From assembly GCA_037127315.1 (NCBI GenBank), contig JBBBDQ010001616.1, positions 1,095,001-1,159,000 of the forward strand: a stretch of DNA of 64,000 bases, given 5' to 3'. Both the position numbers and the translations under genes were made by a program. The stretch comes from Ascarosepion bandense. Taxonomy: Eukaryota; Mollusca; Cephalopoda; Sepiida; Sepiidae. How positions within the stretch are numbered: the first letter of the stretch is position 1; every line of letters begins with the position of its first letter. Shown here one piece after another: positions 1-8,760 of this stretch. The notes under the pieces were generated by a model. It did no database searches, was not told where the DNA came from, and worked only from the letters and a program-made list of their open reading frames with translations.

Positions 1-854
1 TCATTACAGCTTTTTCCCTATTTTTTCATAATCATATCACCCCAAACAAGGCATTTTACTGCCACTGTTTTGCAGGGGGTTACATAAAAGGAAAGTTATG
101 AGAAAGAGTGACAGGTTGTGCCAGGAAGTGGGTAAGAGAAGGATGAGAATACTGATGAGAGTGGAATGGAAGGAGAAAGGAGCATGAGAGAGAGGATGCA
201 GGTTAGTGAGATGACTATTGACTTTACATTTAAATTCTTGGAGATTATAGCTGTCGGGAAAGCAAGTAAATGTAATGGACTTTCACAGGCGGGAAGTGCG
301 AGAAAAGAAGTTGTTAGAGTAGAATTGGTGTTTAGAATTCATTGGTTTCACAGTAAAATAGTGGGACTTCGCTGCTAATCTTGTTGCTCGAGTAAATTTA
401 TATATAGGGGCCACCAATGAGATAAGTTCATTGGAGCAGAAGCCGTGAAAGTATTTGTAGAAGAGACACAGGGAAGCCACATTGTGCCGGTGAGAAAGTG
501 ATTGTGTCTGAGCTGCCAAGTCGGGATCGATCACATTACAGATCTTTCGTTGGATTTTGCTAAGATCACCTAGGCGGATAGCAGGAGCACCCAACCAGAT
601 ATGGCAGCAGTATTCAATGCACGGACGGATGGTAGATTTATATATGTGCAAGATTGTTTCAGACGGGGAAAACTTCCTGGCCCTGCACAGAGAACCGACT
701 TTCTTAGAAGCGTATTTAGCTATGGATTCTATATAGTCATTCCACTTGAGGTCTTTTGTGTGAGTTAAGCCGAGGAGGCGCAGTATTTTGCTTTCAGGGA
801 AATTAGCCCGATCCATACTAATGAGGGGGAGAATAGGAGCGATTTTCTGTGATT
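1..854 (-). mobile_element. LINE-A fragment, 3' half with RT C-terminal region
   Basis: Minus-strand 3' part of a Jockey/CR1-like non-LTR retrotransposon. An open frame at 283-816 (177 codons) covers the region after the RT palm. It contains LKWNDYIESIAK, then RPCIEYCCHIW, then a C-terminal block with SLSHRHNVASLCLFYKYFHG and TRLAAKSHYFTVKP. Positions 1-280 are the 3' UTR, and the element's 3' tail lies at the window start. The element is 5' truncated, the palm motifs are missing and the frame breaks beyond 816, so it is dead. SINE-P abuts its upstream end at 855. Confidence 0.85.
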
Positions 855-1081
855 TTTTTTAATCATATCACCCCAAGCAAGGCGGTAACGCCACTGATGT
901 GCAGGGAGCTACGTAAAAGTGAAAAGATTAGAAAAGATTAGAAGAGAGAAAGCCGGAAACCACATCCTAAACAGGGAACCAGGGATGAGCCTCTTAACCT
1001 GTTCAATAGACGTGGGTGGAGTGTGAACCAGGCGATAGTTTAGTCTATCTACTCCAATTAGTTTAGTCTATCTACTCCTAT
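855..1081 (-). mobile_element. SINE-P copy with LINE-A-like tail
   Basis: Read on the minus strand, the copy starts with two short repeats of the head motif (GGAGTAGATAGACTAAAC). The body follows (GCCCGGTTCACACTCCACC ... CCTGTTTAGGATGTGG), then a ~65-bp tail ending GGGGTGATATGATT plus an A-run. That tail closely resembles the LINE-A 3' end. The GGTTCACACTCC segment is reminiscent of a pol III B box, but I cannot draw a convincing tRNA fold. It is probably a SINE mobilised by LINE-A. Confidence 0.75.
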
Positions 1082-1640
1082 TGTGATGGTTAATAGATTT
1101 CATTATGCAGTTACAAGTCTCAACTCAAGAAGGTCGATTTCTGAAACTTTTTTTTTGTGCTGTGTTTTTTTAGGGGATTAAGGCCCTCCACATTTACCTG
1201 TTCCTTGTAGCGCTTAATATCTTTTGTCGTTTCGTTTCTCCTAAACCGTGCTCTAAACATCCATTTGCTCATACCCACCAAATATGTCACGGCCCAATTT
1301 TCCCCTCTCTCTCTTTCACCCTGGGAGTATTAAATTCTCCAACCCTACTTTCCTCATTATATGTCCGATGTTAAGGACATGATATTTTTTCTTTGTTCTG
1401 TGGCCAAACTTTCGTTTTAATTTAGAAAAATGAAAATCTAAATAAAATATTTAAATTAAAAATTTCTTAATATTTATGTACTGAGGACAGGTCTTTTCTT
1501 TGGGCTTTCTGTATTTTCTATAGCGTAGCTTAGATTTTGCAAAAAAAAAAAAAAGGTCGAGAGTATAGAGCACCTAGTGAAGATCTGTCTATTCAATCGT
1601 AATTCCAATAGCGAGACAAGTTTGCTAACCGTTATAGCAC
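1082..1640. other. Unassigned AT-rich interval
   Basis: I see no coding frame and no recognised repeat. The interval holds poly-T and poly-A runs, a 14-nt A-run near 1540, and AT-rich filler between SINE-P and the SINE-T2 fragment. Confidence 0.5.
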
Positions 1641-1845
1641 GTCAATCAGTTAAGTGCCATACGTGAAACACGCTTGGGCAATCATGTCTCGAAAGAGACT
1701 TGACGGACTTTTCAGAAGATTATCCTGCAGTAGGTTGCTATTGCTTTCTGTGGTAGACTGGTTGTTAGCCAAGGCTATAAAAACTCAATCTGTTTTGTTA
1801 TTTGACTCATAGCTAGAGGGAGAAGAGATGTATTATATTATTTAG
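1641..1845 (-). mobile_element. SINE-T2 fragment (3' part)
   Basis: Minus-strand 3' portion of the tRNA-headed SINE-T2. It shows the family blocks TAGACTGG..AGCCAAGGCTATA and the small hairpin GTCTCTTTCGAGAC near the 3' end. The tRNA-like head is missing. It is followed by a small inverted-repeat element and then a second SINE-T2, the same order as at 48.07-48.56 kb. Confidence 0.8.
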
Positions 1846-1851
1846 TAATTA

Positions 1852-1908
1852 GTGGGGGATCAGTTTAATACTTCATAATAATAAAAAACCGATCCCCCAC
1901 TTTATGCC
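1852..1908. mobile_element. Small GGGGGATC foldback MITE
   Basis: Short element with inverted ends: GTGGGGGATCAGTTTA on the left is mirrored by CGATCCCCCACTTTATG on the right. Related copies occur at 29877-29951, 46934-47006 and 48230-48290. The longer copies suggest termini related to ATGTGGCCATAAAGTGGGGGATC, a Tc1-like type of end. No coding capacity. Confidence 0.65.
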
Positions 1909-1942
1909 TATCAGAATCTTTATTTATTTGCAACTATTATGT

Positions 1943-2243
1943 TCAGGCAGTCAGTTAAGTGCCCTGTGTGATTCACGCTTTAGGCGATCATGTCTCGAAA
2001 GAGACATGACTGACTGGCCAGAAGAGTATCCCACATTGCTTTCTGCGGTAGACTGGTTGCGAGCCAAGGCTATACATACTCAACCTGTCCTATAATTTAA
2101 CCCATAACTGGAGGAAAGAGAGGGATTAATACCTTTCCCAAGGGTATTTGTGCGTAAGTAAATGCAAGAGATCCAACTAGAATTTGAACTCGGCTCCCCT
2201 ATTTGTCTTTCCGAGTCGATATCCACTGCCCCACAGCGCACAA
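1943..2243 (-). mobile_element. SINE-T2, near full length with tRNA-like head
   Basis: On the minus strand it begins with a tRNA-like head (GCGCTGTGGGGCAGTGGATATCGACTCGG) with an A-box-like block and a GAGTTCAAATTCTAG B-box-like block. The body follows (AAATACCCTTGGGAAAGG, GGTTAAATTATAGG, TAGACTGG), and it ends with the GTCTCTTTCGAGACATGATCGCC hairpin. Length is about 300 bp. It is a pol III-type retrotransposon dependent on a LINE for mobility. The copy is diverged from its siblings. Confidence 0.85.
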
Positions 2244-2297
2244 CGCACCTCACAGTGCCCAAAATGATAGCTTAGGTGTTGCAGAAGGCTAAACATT

Positions 2298-2492
2298 TTT
2301 TTTTAATCATATCACCCCGGGCAAGGCGGTAAGGCCACTGGTGTGCAGGGGGCTACGTAAGAGTGAAAAGATTGGAAAATAGAAAGCCGGAAACCACATC
2401 CTAAACAGGGAACAAGGGATGAGCCTCTACACCTTTTCAATAGACGTGGGTGGAGTGTGAACCGGGCGATAGATAAATCTATCTACTCCGTA
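2298..2492 (-). mobile_element. SINE-P copy
   Basis: Complete body plus the LINE-A-like tail. The A-run lies at the low-coordinate end, so the copy is on the minus strand. It is followed after ~20 bp by another SINE-P. Confidence 0.8.
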
Positions 2493-2510
2493 CAAATTTT
2501 TATTAGCAAA

Positions 2511-2653
2511 TGATTTTTTTTAATCATATCACCCCGGGCAAGGCGCTAAGGCCACTGGTGTGCAGGGGGCTACGTAAAAGTGAAAAGATTGGAAAATAGA
2601 AAGCCGGAAACCACATCCTAAACAGAGAACAAGGGATGAGCCTCTACACCTAT
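2511..2653 (-). mobile_element. SINE-P copy, 5' truncated
   Basis: Tail and about two thirds of the body are present. Homology stops abruptly near GAGCCTCTACACCTATG, so the head is missing. It is nearly identical to the neighbouring copy at 2298-2492, suggesting a local duplication or a second insertion next to the first A-run. Confidence 0.8.
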
Positions 2654-3770
2654 GAAAATATGGGAATCCAGTGAGAAACGGAATCACTTTTAAGTTGTAA
2701 TATGATAAAGCCGGACTAGCTCGCTAACCATTACACTGAATTGATGTTCCCCAAAACAAAGGACGTTATGGAGGCTCCGTATCTTATAAAGTATTGGCAC
2801 TATTTCTATAATCGCCGGTGTGGAGATTAGCGAGATTAACTCAAAGTAAACATGCGGTTCTTCATTATTTATTTATTTATGCATTTATTATTGAGCGGGT
2901 TAAATAGCAAGTTTGGCGTCTCTGTTACCACTTCTGTCATGAAAGGAGAAAGAAGTAATGTCTGTAAAAACGGAAGCACAAAAGAACAAATGCCAAAAAC
3001 AGATGTGGAAGAATGATCATGAGTTCCGTAAAGTACTGGGGTCTAAGGGGCAATAAATGAGCCGCTACCATAACAGCAGTAGGTGCGTTTAAGTTCGACT
3101 GGTTTTAAATTCATATTTGTCTTTTCCCAAGTTCCCTAAAAGTCAAAATAGCTGGTCCTATAATTTACGAGAGTCCAAGTACAGAGTTTCCCTTATCTTA
3201 AACTGGGTACTACACGAGGCAAAAGACCTGCTATTTAATCCATTTCTGGGAGAAAATCAATTCATGCTTTGTCCAAGGGCAGTAGTTCGAAATAAGGATT
3301 TTTAAAGAGTATTGTACCGCTGCAGTCTAAATATTTATGTATAATATCAAATTTATTATTATTTGTTGCATTGAACCTAACATTTTTCTACAATAATTTT
3401 TTCCTTGTATAAGGCTCAAGAGCCACTTGAAATGATAAGAGAAACAGTTTTTGGTGATATATGGGAAAGATAAAAGTTGAACCTGATTCAATAGGGAGGC
3501 GTTCGGTTAGATTCAAAATTTAGTGTCCAGAAGAAAAACCTATAATTTTCAACTATTTTTTGTTCTCAGTATTCCGAATGAAATATTTCGTTTTCTTCTT
3601 TAATGGAAAGGAAAAAAGAAAAGAAAAGAAAAACAAGTCAATAAAAAAACGTTAGTAAAAAAGAAGAATAAATGAGTTATAAAAGAACAAAAAGAAAGAT
3701 TATATCAGAAAATTTGGTGAATGAAAAAAAAAGCAAAATTAAAAACCTTTTGGCAATACTTATTATTAAC
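2654..3770. other. Unassigned interval
   Basis: Largely unique-looking AT-rich DNA. Short open frames here lack recognisable domains. I see no repeat boundary that I can name. Confidence 0.5.
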
Positions 3771-4259
3771 AATACTATATATAAATTTACTCGAGCAACA
3801 AGATTAGCAACTAGGTCCCACCCTTTTGCTGTGAAACCAATAAATTGTACACAAATTCTACTCTATCAGCTTCTTTTCTCGCACTTCCCACCTGTGGAAT
3901 TCTCCCTACCGTTTACTTGCTTTCCCGACATCTACAATCTCCGAGAATTCAAATATAAAATCAATAGTCATCTACTATCTCACTAATCTGCATCCTCCCT
4001 CTCTCTCTCTCTCTCTCTCTCTCATGCTTCCTTCTCTGTCCACTCCACTCGTATCCTTCTCTTACTCACTTCATGACACCCCCTATAACCTATCACTCTT
4101 TCTCATAACTTTTTTCATATGTAACACCCTGCAATACAGTGGCACTAAACTGTCTTGGTTGCGGCAAAATGATTATAAAAAAAGATAGATAGCTCGACAC
4201 CTACAATCTCCAAGAATTTAAATATAAAATCAATAGTCATCTCCTATCTCACTAACCTG

Positions 4260-4300
<41 letters not shown>

Positions 4301-4735
4301 GCCTTTCTCCGTCTACTCCACTCTCATCAGTATTCTTATCCCTCTCTTATCCACTTCCTGACACCCCCTATAACCTGTCACACTTTCTCATAACTTTCCT
4401 CCTATGTAACCTCCTGCACAACAGTAGCAGTAAAATTTCTTGGTTGGGGTGATATGAAAAAAATATATATAGATAGATAGCCCGACACTTACAATCTCCA
4501 TGAATTTAAATGTAAAATCAATAGTCATCTCCTATCTCACTAACCTGCATCCTCTCTCTCTCATGCTTCTTTCTCCACCCACTCAACTCTCATCAGTATT
4601 CTCATCCTTCTCTTACCCACTTCCTGACACCCTCTATAACCTGTCACTCATTCTCATAACTTTCATCCTATGCAACCCCCTGTACAACAGTGGCAGTAAA
4701 ATGCCTTGCTTGGGGCGATATTATTATAAACAAAA
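3771..4735 (+). mobile_element. LINE-A 3' end with tandemly triplicated tail
   Basis: The first unit (3771-4188) encodes the end of the LINE-A C-terminal block (YKFTRATRLATRSHPFAVKP) followed by the 3' UTR and tail. From the shared point GACATCTACAATCTCC (about 3927) the 3' end is repeated head to tail at about 4196 and 4484, each unit closing with the GGGGYGATAT tail. Unit spacings are about 269 and 288 bp. Each unit carries an internal (CT)n tract of different length. Confidence 0.85.
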
Positions 4736-4957
4736 ATCTATAATATTGACTTAAGCGCTGTTTCAAAATTGACATTTCAAGACAAATCTTTAAAAATAGG
4801 GGATTGATTTTACATTTTATCAATATTAAGAATAGAACTCCACTATCTCAAATTTTTATAAAACCACTAAGAACATTTCAGAAAATCTGTTTCCCTTTAT
4901 TTTTACAATAGAGCCAATAATTTTTTCGGCAAACATGGACTTTCGTGTGCGCAAAAT

Positions 4958-4990
<33 letters not shown>

Positions 4991-5115
4991 TACAGAGTTT
5001 CACAAGGACGGTTTTTCCACTGATACCGACTATGTTTATTTTTTGAAAAGCGATTATAAAAATTGTAATGGAACCTAATTAATTAAAGTGAAATGCGTTA
5101 CTACAATATTGTTTA
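4736..5115. other. Unassigned interval with A-run and (TA)n
   Basis: AT-rich, with an adenine run and (TA)n near 4958-4993. The segment after the microsatellite (ACAGAGTTTCACAAGGACGG) resembles the outer end of a DNA transposon, but no mate was found. Confidence 0.4.
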
Positions 5116-5787
5116 GAGACAAATCACTGATGAAATGGGTAAAGTCCCAATCGGTTTACTAAAATTGGTGACAACGTCGCTGTATAGACGGGCAAGGTCC
5201 CAGAAAATTCACTTAAATGTCCTAGTTGGTTGACTAAAATTGTTGATTACATTCACCGTAATTGGTTAAAAAATCGATTTCCAGACCGGCAAGGTTCCAG
5301 TCGCTTCAATGAAATTGGTGACTATATCACTGTCCAGAGAAACAAGTGTCCATTTAAGTTCTATGAAATTAGTTACTACAACTTTGTCCTGAGGTGCAAA
5401 GTCCCAGAAATTGGTTACTAAATCGATGTCTAAGCGGGCAAGGTCCTACTCGGTTGACTGATATAGGTAACTTCATCGTTGTGCAGGGGTGCGAGTGTCT
5501 CGGTAATTCAGTGAAATTGGTTAATACATCTTTGTTCGACTTGCAAGATCCTAGTCAGTTCAGTAAAATTGGTTACTACATCTCTGTCCAAACGGGTAAA
5601 GTTCCAGTCGGTTCACTGAAATTGATGATTAGATCGTTGTCTAGACGGGCAATGTCACACTAAAATTGGTTACTAAATCGATCTGAGCGAGCAAGGTCCT
5701 ACTCGGCTGACTGATATTGGTAACGACATCGATCTTCAGGGGAGCAAGCGTCTTGGTAATTCAGTGAAATTGGTTAATACATCTTGC
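5116..5787. repeat. ~53-bp satellite with 255-bp higher-order repeat
   Basis: Tandem units start with (G)AAATTGGTTACTA and continue with TCGATGTCTA..CGGGCAAGGTCC. Clear unit starts fall at about 5408, 5460, 5513, 5567, 5619, 5662, 5714 and 5766, so the basic period is 52-54 bp with one short 43-bp unit. The block starting at 5408 recurs at 5663, a 255-bp higher-order period of five units. Open frames across the array are by-products of the repeat. Confidence 0.85.
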
Positions 5788-6045
5788 TCCCTTTCATAAC
5801 CTAAATATTAAAACTCCAGGGTTACATAATTCTCATTTTTGATAGAACAATATTGACGCACCTAAAGCATTTTCTCCACTCCCTAATATTCTAAATAATC
5901 ATGAATTCACCTTATATTTTAACAATAAATCATTTTCACTATTTATTTTAACATATCACCTGAAGAAGAACAGTATTGTTCTGAAACATGAACATTTTGT
6001 GTAGTGATATTATGCCTTTTATAAATCATTGTAATAAAAAAAATG
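5788..6045 (+). repeat. Dispersed ~250-bp repeat carrying a hammerhead ribozyme
   Basis: Starts CTCCCTTTCATAACCTAA and ends CATTGTAATAAAAAAAATG. A diverged copy lies at 63637-63895 with the same order of blocks (ACAATATTGACGCACCT, AACATGAATTCA, ATATCACCTGA). The hammerhead fold at 5953-6010 occupies the last third. It may be a terminal repeat of a Penelope-like element, or a retrozyme monomer, since both classes are known to carry type-I hammerheads. No ORF. Confidence 0.75.
5953..6010 (+). ncRNA. Type-I hammerhead ribozyme (complete fold)
   Basis: All parts fit by eye. Helix I is ATATCAC (5953-5959) with GTGATAT (6004-6010), 7 bp perfect. The first core strand is CTGAAGA (5960-5966). Helix II is AGAACA/TGTTCT (5967-5972, 5977-5982) with a GTAT loop. 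The second core strand is GAA plus A15.1 (5983-5986). Helix III is ACATGA/TTGTGT, 6 bp including two wobbles, with loop ACATT. The cleavage triplet is GUA, with predicted cleavage after A6003. The copy at 63797-63855 keeps the fold with wobble-compatible changes. Confidence 0.8.
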
Positions 6046-6055
6046 ACAATATTAT

Positions 6056-6425
6056 ATATATATATAAGAAAAATTAAGGCAGACATGTTGTTTCATGGTA
6101 AATCGGGAGTATGGCCTATTTCAGGCGAACCATCATCAGCTTCCATCTTTATTGTACAAAGGTTTTTACACGATAAAATATTTACACGATGTACAATAAA
6201 GACGGAAGCTGATGATGGTTCGCCTGAAATAGACCTATACCTCCGATTTGCCATGAAATAACGTGTCTGCCTAATTTTTTTCTTATATTTGCTCTATATG
6301 TATTTATATACATATATATTTAGAGCTCTCTTAGAGAGTTATCCTACCACTGTATGTACAGGATATTTCTTTGGATTCTTCTATACCCACACTGCATGCT
6401 GATATATATATATATATATATATAT
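6056..6425. repeat. Foldback element D: palindrome, flank and (TA)n
   Basis: Arms at about 6068-6160 and 6188-6284 are inverted copies sharing GGCAGACATGTT, TTTCATGGTAAATCGG and TTCAGGCGAACCATCATCAG. They surround a short centre. The flank ATATTTGCTCTATATGTAT...GAGCTCTCTTAGAG runs into (TA)n near 6400-6425. A second copy with the same order lies at 32240-32596. Each arm carries CTGATGA..TTCG..GAAA, a hammerhead-like core with a weak helix II. Confidence 0.75.
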
Positions 6426-7029
6426 GCTGAAAAGTATTATTCCAGAACGTGTTTCTATATGAACGTAAAGTTTGCATTGAAATATGTTGAAGATTTTTCC
6501 AGCTTGACATCCGAAACCCAGAAAAAGACAAACTTTCATGCAAAGTGGTTACAATGCATTGAAACTATTTTCTTACACGTTGCATTTATTCTATTCTCAG
6601 CATGTTTCTGTAAAACCTCATCTCAAGATTTCTCTTTATCTTTGAGGAGACTGTTCAGCATTCATATAGAGGAAAATTGATATTACATGGAACTTCAAAT
6701 ATGACTTCCTTAATAAAACTGTTACATAAAGTCAAGCATTATTTACACTGTTTATGTTTTTACTATTATCCTCATCTTTGTTGTTTTTATCACAATGTTT
6801 TGACTGTTGTTCCCTCCGGCCTTCTTCAGATATATATCAGTCTGAGAATTTCAAATTTAACCCTTTATTTAATCTACTGGAGTAAACAGTTCTCGTTTCA
6901 CTGTCCATATCTATGGATATCTTGTCGACTGTTTTTTTTTCTTCTTGTACTGTTCATTTATTGCTCACCGTTTCCACTGAGTAGAAAATAAATTGTGACA
7001 GTTCCTCATCCCAGAAGTTCAAACAAAGT
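6426..7029. other. Unassigned interval
   Basis: AT-rich sequence with open frames up to ~100 codons but no recognisable domain. The motif CCTTCTTCAGATATATAT near 6820 resembles the end of the Penelope-like or foldback repeats seen elsewhere in the window. Confidence 0.4.
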
Positions 7030-7258
7030 GAAAGCTAGTTTTAGTGGCCCGATCAAATAAATTTACACGTGCTACAAAACTGATAGAAAGATCCCACATT
7101 TTCACCGTTCGAATAGCCACTCTTCTACTCTAACAGTTTCTTTTCTTGCAATTTCCGCTTGTGAGACGTCTTTCTGTTCTCTTGCGTTTCTGTTTTTTTT
7201 CCCCCCTCACTGTAACCCACTGCGCATCAATGGCAGTTCTTCCTTGCTTGGGGTCAAA

Positions 7259-7308
<50 letters not shown>

Positions 7309-7310
7309 GC
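7030..7310 (+). mobile_element. LINE-A 3' end followed by (TA)n
   Basis: Decayed C-terminal block (AAATTTACACGTGCTACAAAAC onwards), then the short tail GGCAGTTCTTCCTTGCTTGGGG..ATGATTATAA. A (TA)n tract of about 40 bp (7266-7306) replaces the usual A-rich end. Confidence 0.7.
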
Positions 7311-7541
7311 ATCGTTCATTCAGCAATGAATTAGAACACTCTCAGCTGTTGGGCGTGTATAATGATAATATACACTCTAAAAAGTCTGCCTCCTTCTACC
7401 GAGCGCCCGTAGCTCAGAGGTAGAATCGCTGACTGACGCCAATTCAGTCGGGTTTCAATCTTGGGTAAAAAGCAATCGGAGTCTAACCGTACTGATGAGC
7501 TGTGATACAGCGAAACAGATCTGTCTGCGGATGACTATATA
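7308..7541 (+). mobile_element. SINE-T1: tRNA-like head plus 3' hammerhead ribozyme
   Basis: A tRNA-like head starts near 7401 (GAGCGCCCGTAGCTCAGAGG). The A box is TAGCTCAGAGG at 7410-7420 and the B box is GGTTTCAATCT at 7451-7461, spaced like a tRNA internal promoter. A ~20-bp linker leads into a full hammerhead (7480-7536) and the copy ends in (TA)n. Homology to the 50.2-kb copy continues ~90 bp upstream of the tRNA-like part (block GAATTAGAACACTCTCAGCT), so the mobile unit may be longer than a simple SINE. Confidence 0.8.
7480..7536 (+). ncRNA. Type-I hammerhead ribozyme in SINE-T1
   Basis: Helix I has two parts: AGTC (7480-7483) with GACT (7533-7536), and CCGTA (7487-7491) with TGCGG (7526-7530). 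The internal loop TAA/AT between them is of the kind natural hammerheads use for tertiary contacts. The core is CTGATGA (7492-7498). Helix II is GCTGT/ACAGC with loop GAT. The second core strand is GAAA (7512-7515). Helix III is ACAG/CTGT around AT. The cleavage triplet is the canonical GUC, with predicted cleavage after C7525. Every conserved core base is present. Confidence 0.85.
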
Positions 7542-7570
7542 TATATATTAATGAAAATCTTCATTATTTT

Positions 7571-8101
7571 TCATATTAGTACATGTATATTTACATGGAC
7601 TATTTTTATCAGGATTTTTTTTTTAATCTCATGATGGACTTCACATTCTGTTAATAAAACCTTTACTCCGAACGGTAGACGTTCGAACCTGTACAACCCA
7701 CGATATTTGTTGATACATAGCAACTTAGAGCATTCTTCCGCTACTGGTATTTGCTGATACGCGTCACTGAGTTCGATTTTTGAAAAAAAATTTCCCCCAT
7801 TTATTTTCGCGAACATTTCACCCGTTTTACGGAAAGCATAATGATAGTCTTTGACTGCTGCATTAAGTCCCGTCGATCGATCAGTGCAAACCCGGATCTC
7901 CTTTCTCTTCACATAGGCGGTCGGTGAAGCCCATTGACTGTACAAAATTTTTGACAGGACACCGGTTTGTCTAGTTAGTCCATTTTGTCATTTATTTTTG
8001 GTGAAGAGGCAAAAGGCACATTACTTTTTTTTCTTAATCACTGGCTGGATGTCATCTTTTAACTCGAATTTTGCCGTAATCTTGTTACACCGATCAAGAA
8101 C
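7571..8101 (-). pseudogene. Ty3/Gypsy reverse transcriptase fragment
   Basis: Minus-strand pol of a Ty3/Gypsy LTR retrotransposon. It runs from the region before RT (DRCNKITAKFELKDDIQPVI near 8045-8095) through QWASPTAYVKRKEIRVCTDRS and the palm entry FFSKIELSDAYQQIPV to GLYRFERLPFGVK. The YxDD box and everything downstream (RNase H, integrase) are absent. A frameshift lies between the two parts near 7945. The upstream part of the same pol continues at 8405, beyond an inserted solo LTR. Confidence 0.85.
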
Positions 8102-8106
8102 CCCAG

Positions 8107-8399
8107 TGTTATGTCGTGAGTAAGAATAAATAACTCAACAACAGGAATAGGTTAATTGTTGTATTCCGTGAAAATAGTATTTACAAAGGTTATTAGTATC
8201 CAATACAAGAATAAAGGTTAATCGTCTCAACCGTCGTAAGACGTAGTATGAGCAATGGGTACTTCCGGGTCGTCACCGGAAGTCTACGACTGACTTGTCG
8301 CTCGGCTGCTCGGCACATTCTCCTACGTAGATGCCACCATTACTTTACATAGTAATGGAATAGTCCATTATAGCCGAATTGGCCACGGGCGTCCCAACA
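8107..8399 (-). mobile_element. Solo LTR (293 bp) inserted in the Gypsy pol
   Basis: The sequence starts TGTTATGTCG and ends GGCGTCCCAACA. It is flanked by the 5-bp direct repeat CCCAG (8102-8106 and 8400-8404), a clean target-site duplication. Its reverse complement matches the ends and several inner blocks of the 796-bp LTR at 13321-14116 (CAACTCAACAACAG..TTGTATTCCG, CCGTCGTAAGACG, ACTTCCGG). No internal element sequence remains, so LTR-LTR recombination is the likely origin. Confidence 0.85.
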
Positions 8400-8404
8400 C
8401 CCAG

Positions 8405-8760
8405 GAAAAACTTTCGGAAAAGTTTCTTTTAAGTTTTTATTAAATTAATTGCCTCGGTGGTCAGGTTTTCGAGTTTTTGGTAAACTGAATTAATTGGCAT
8501 GTTCCACAACTTAAATTTCTCTATCCACTCGGTGGCAAATAAATTTTCTGTATTCTTTAAGAAAAACGTTTTTAATTTTAATGTCCTTCCTTGACATGTT
8601 ACATTCGTAATAAGTTCTCCCGTAAACTTGATTTCCTCCCCTATCACGGATATGGCCAATTCATTAGTTCTTAGCAAGGTTGGTTTTCCTAACATTTTCC
8701 ATGTGTGTAGATTTATGATTGTTAAATCTGAACCAGAATTTTGTGTTTTTTACGTAGCTA
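8405..8760 (-). pseudogene. Gypsy aspartic protease region
   Basis: Same element as the RT at 7571-8101. An open stretch runs from about 8757 to 8429. NSGSDLTIINLHTW corresponds to the retropepsin active-site segment, then KMLGKPTLL, and later ATEWIEKFKLWNMPINS, which is typical of the protease-RT linker in K02A2.6-like elements. The expected DSG/DTG triad reads NSG (8740-8732), and a stop lies four codons before it, so the enzyme cannot be active. Confidence 0.75.

Noticed and set aside
7402..7470. Functional tRNA gene
   Set aside because: A and B boxes are present, but no acceptor stem closes and the sequence runs on into the hammerhead; similar heads recur at other SINE-T1 loci.
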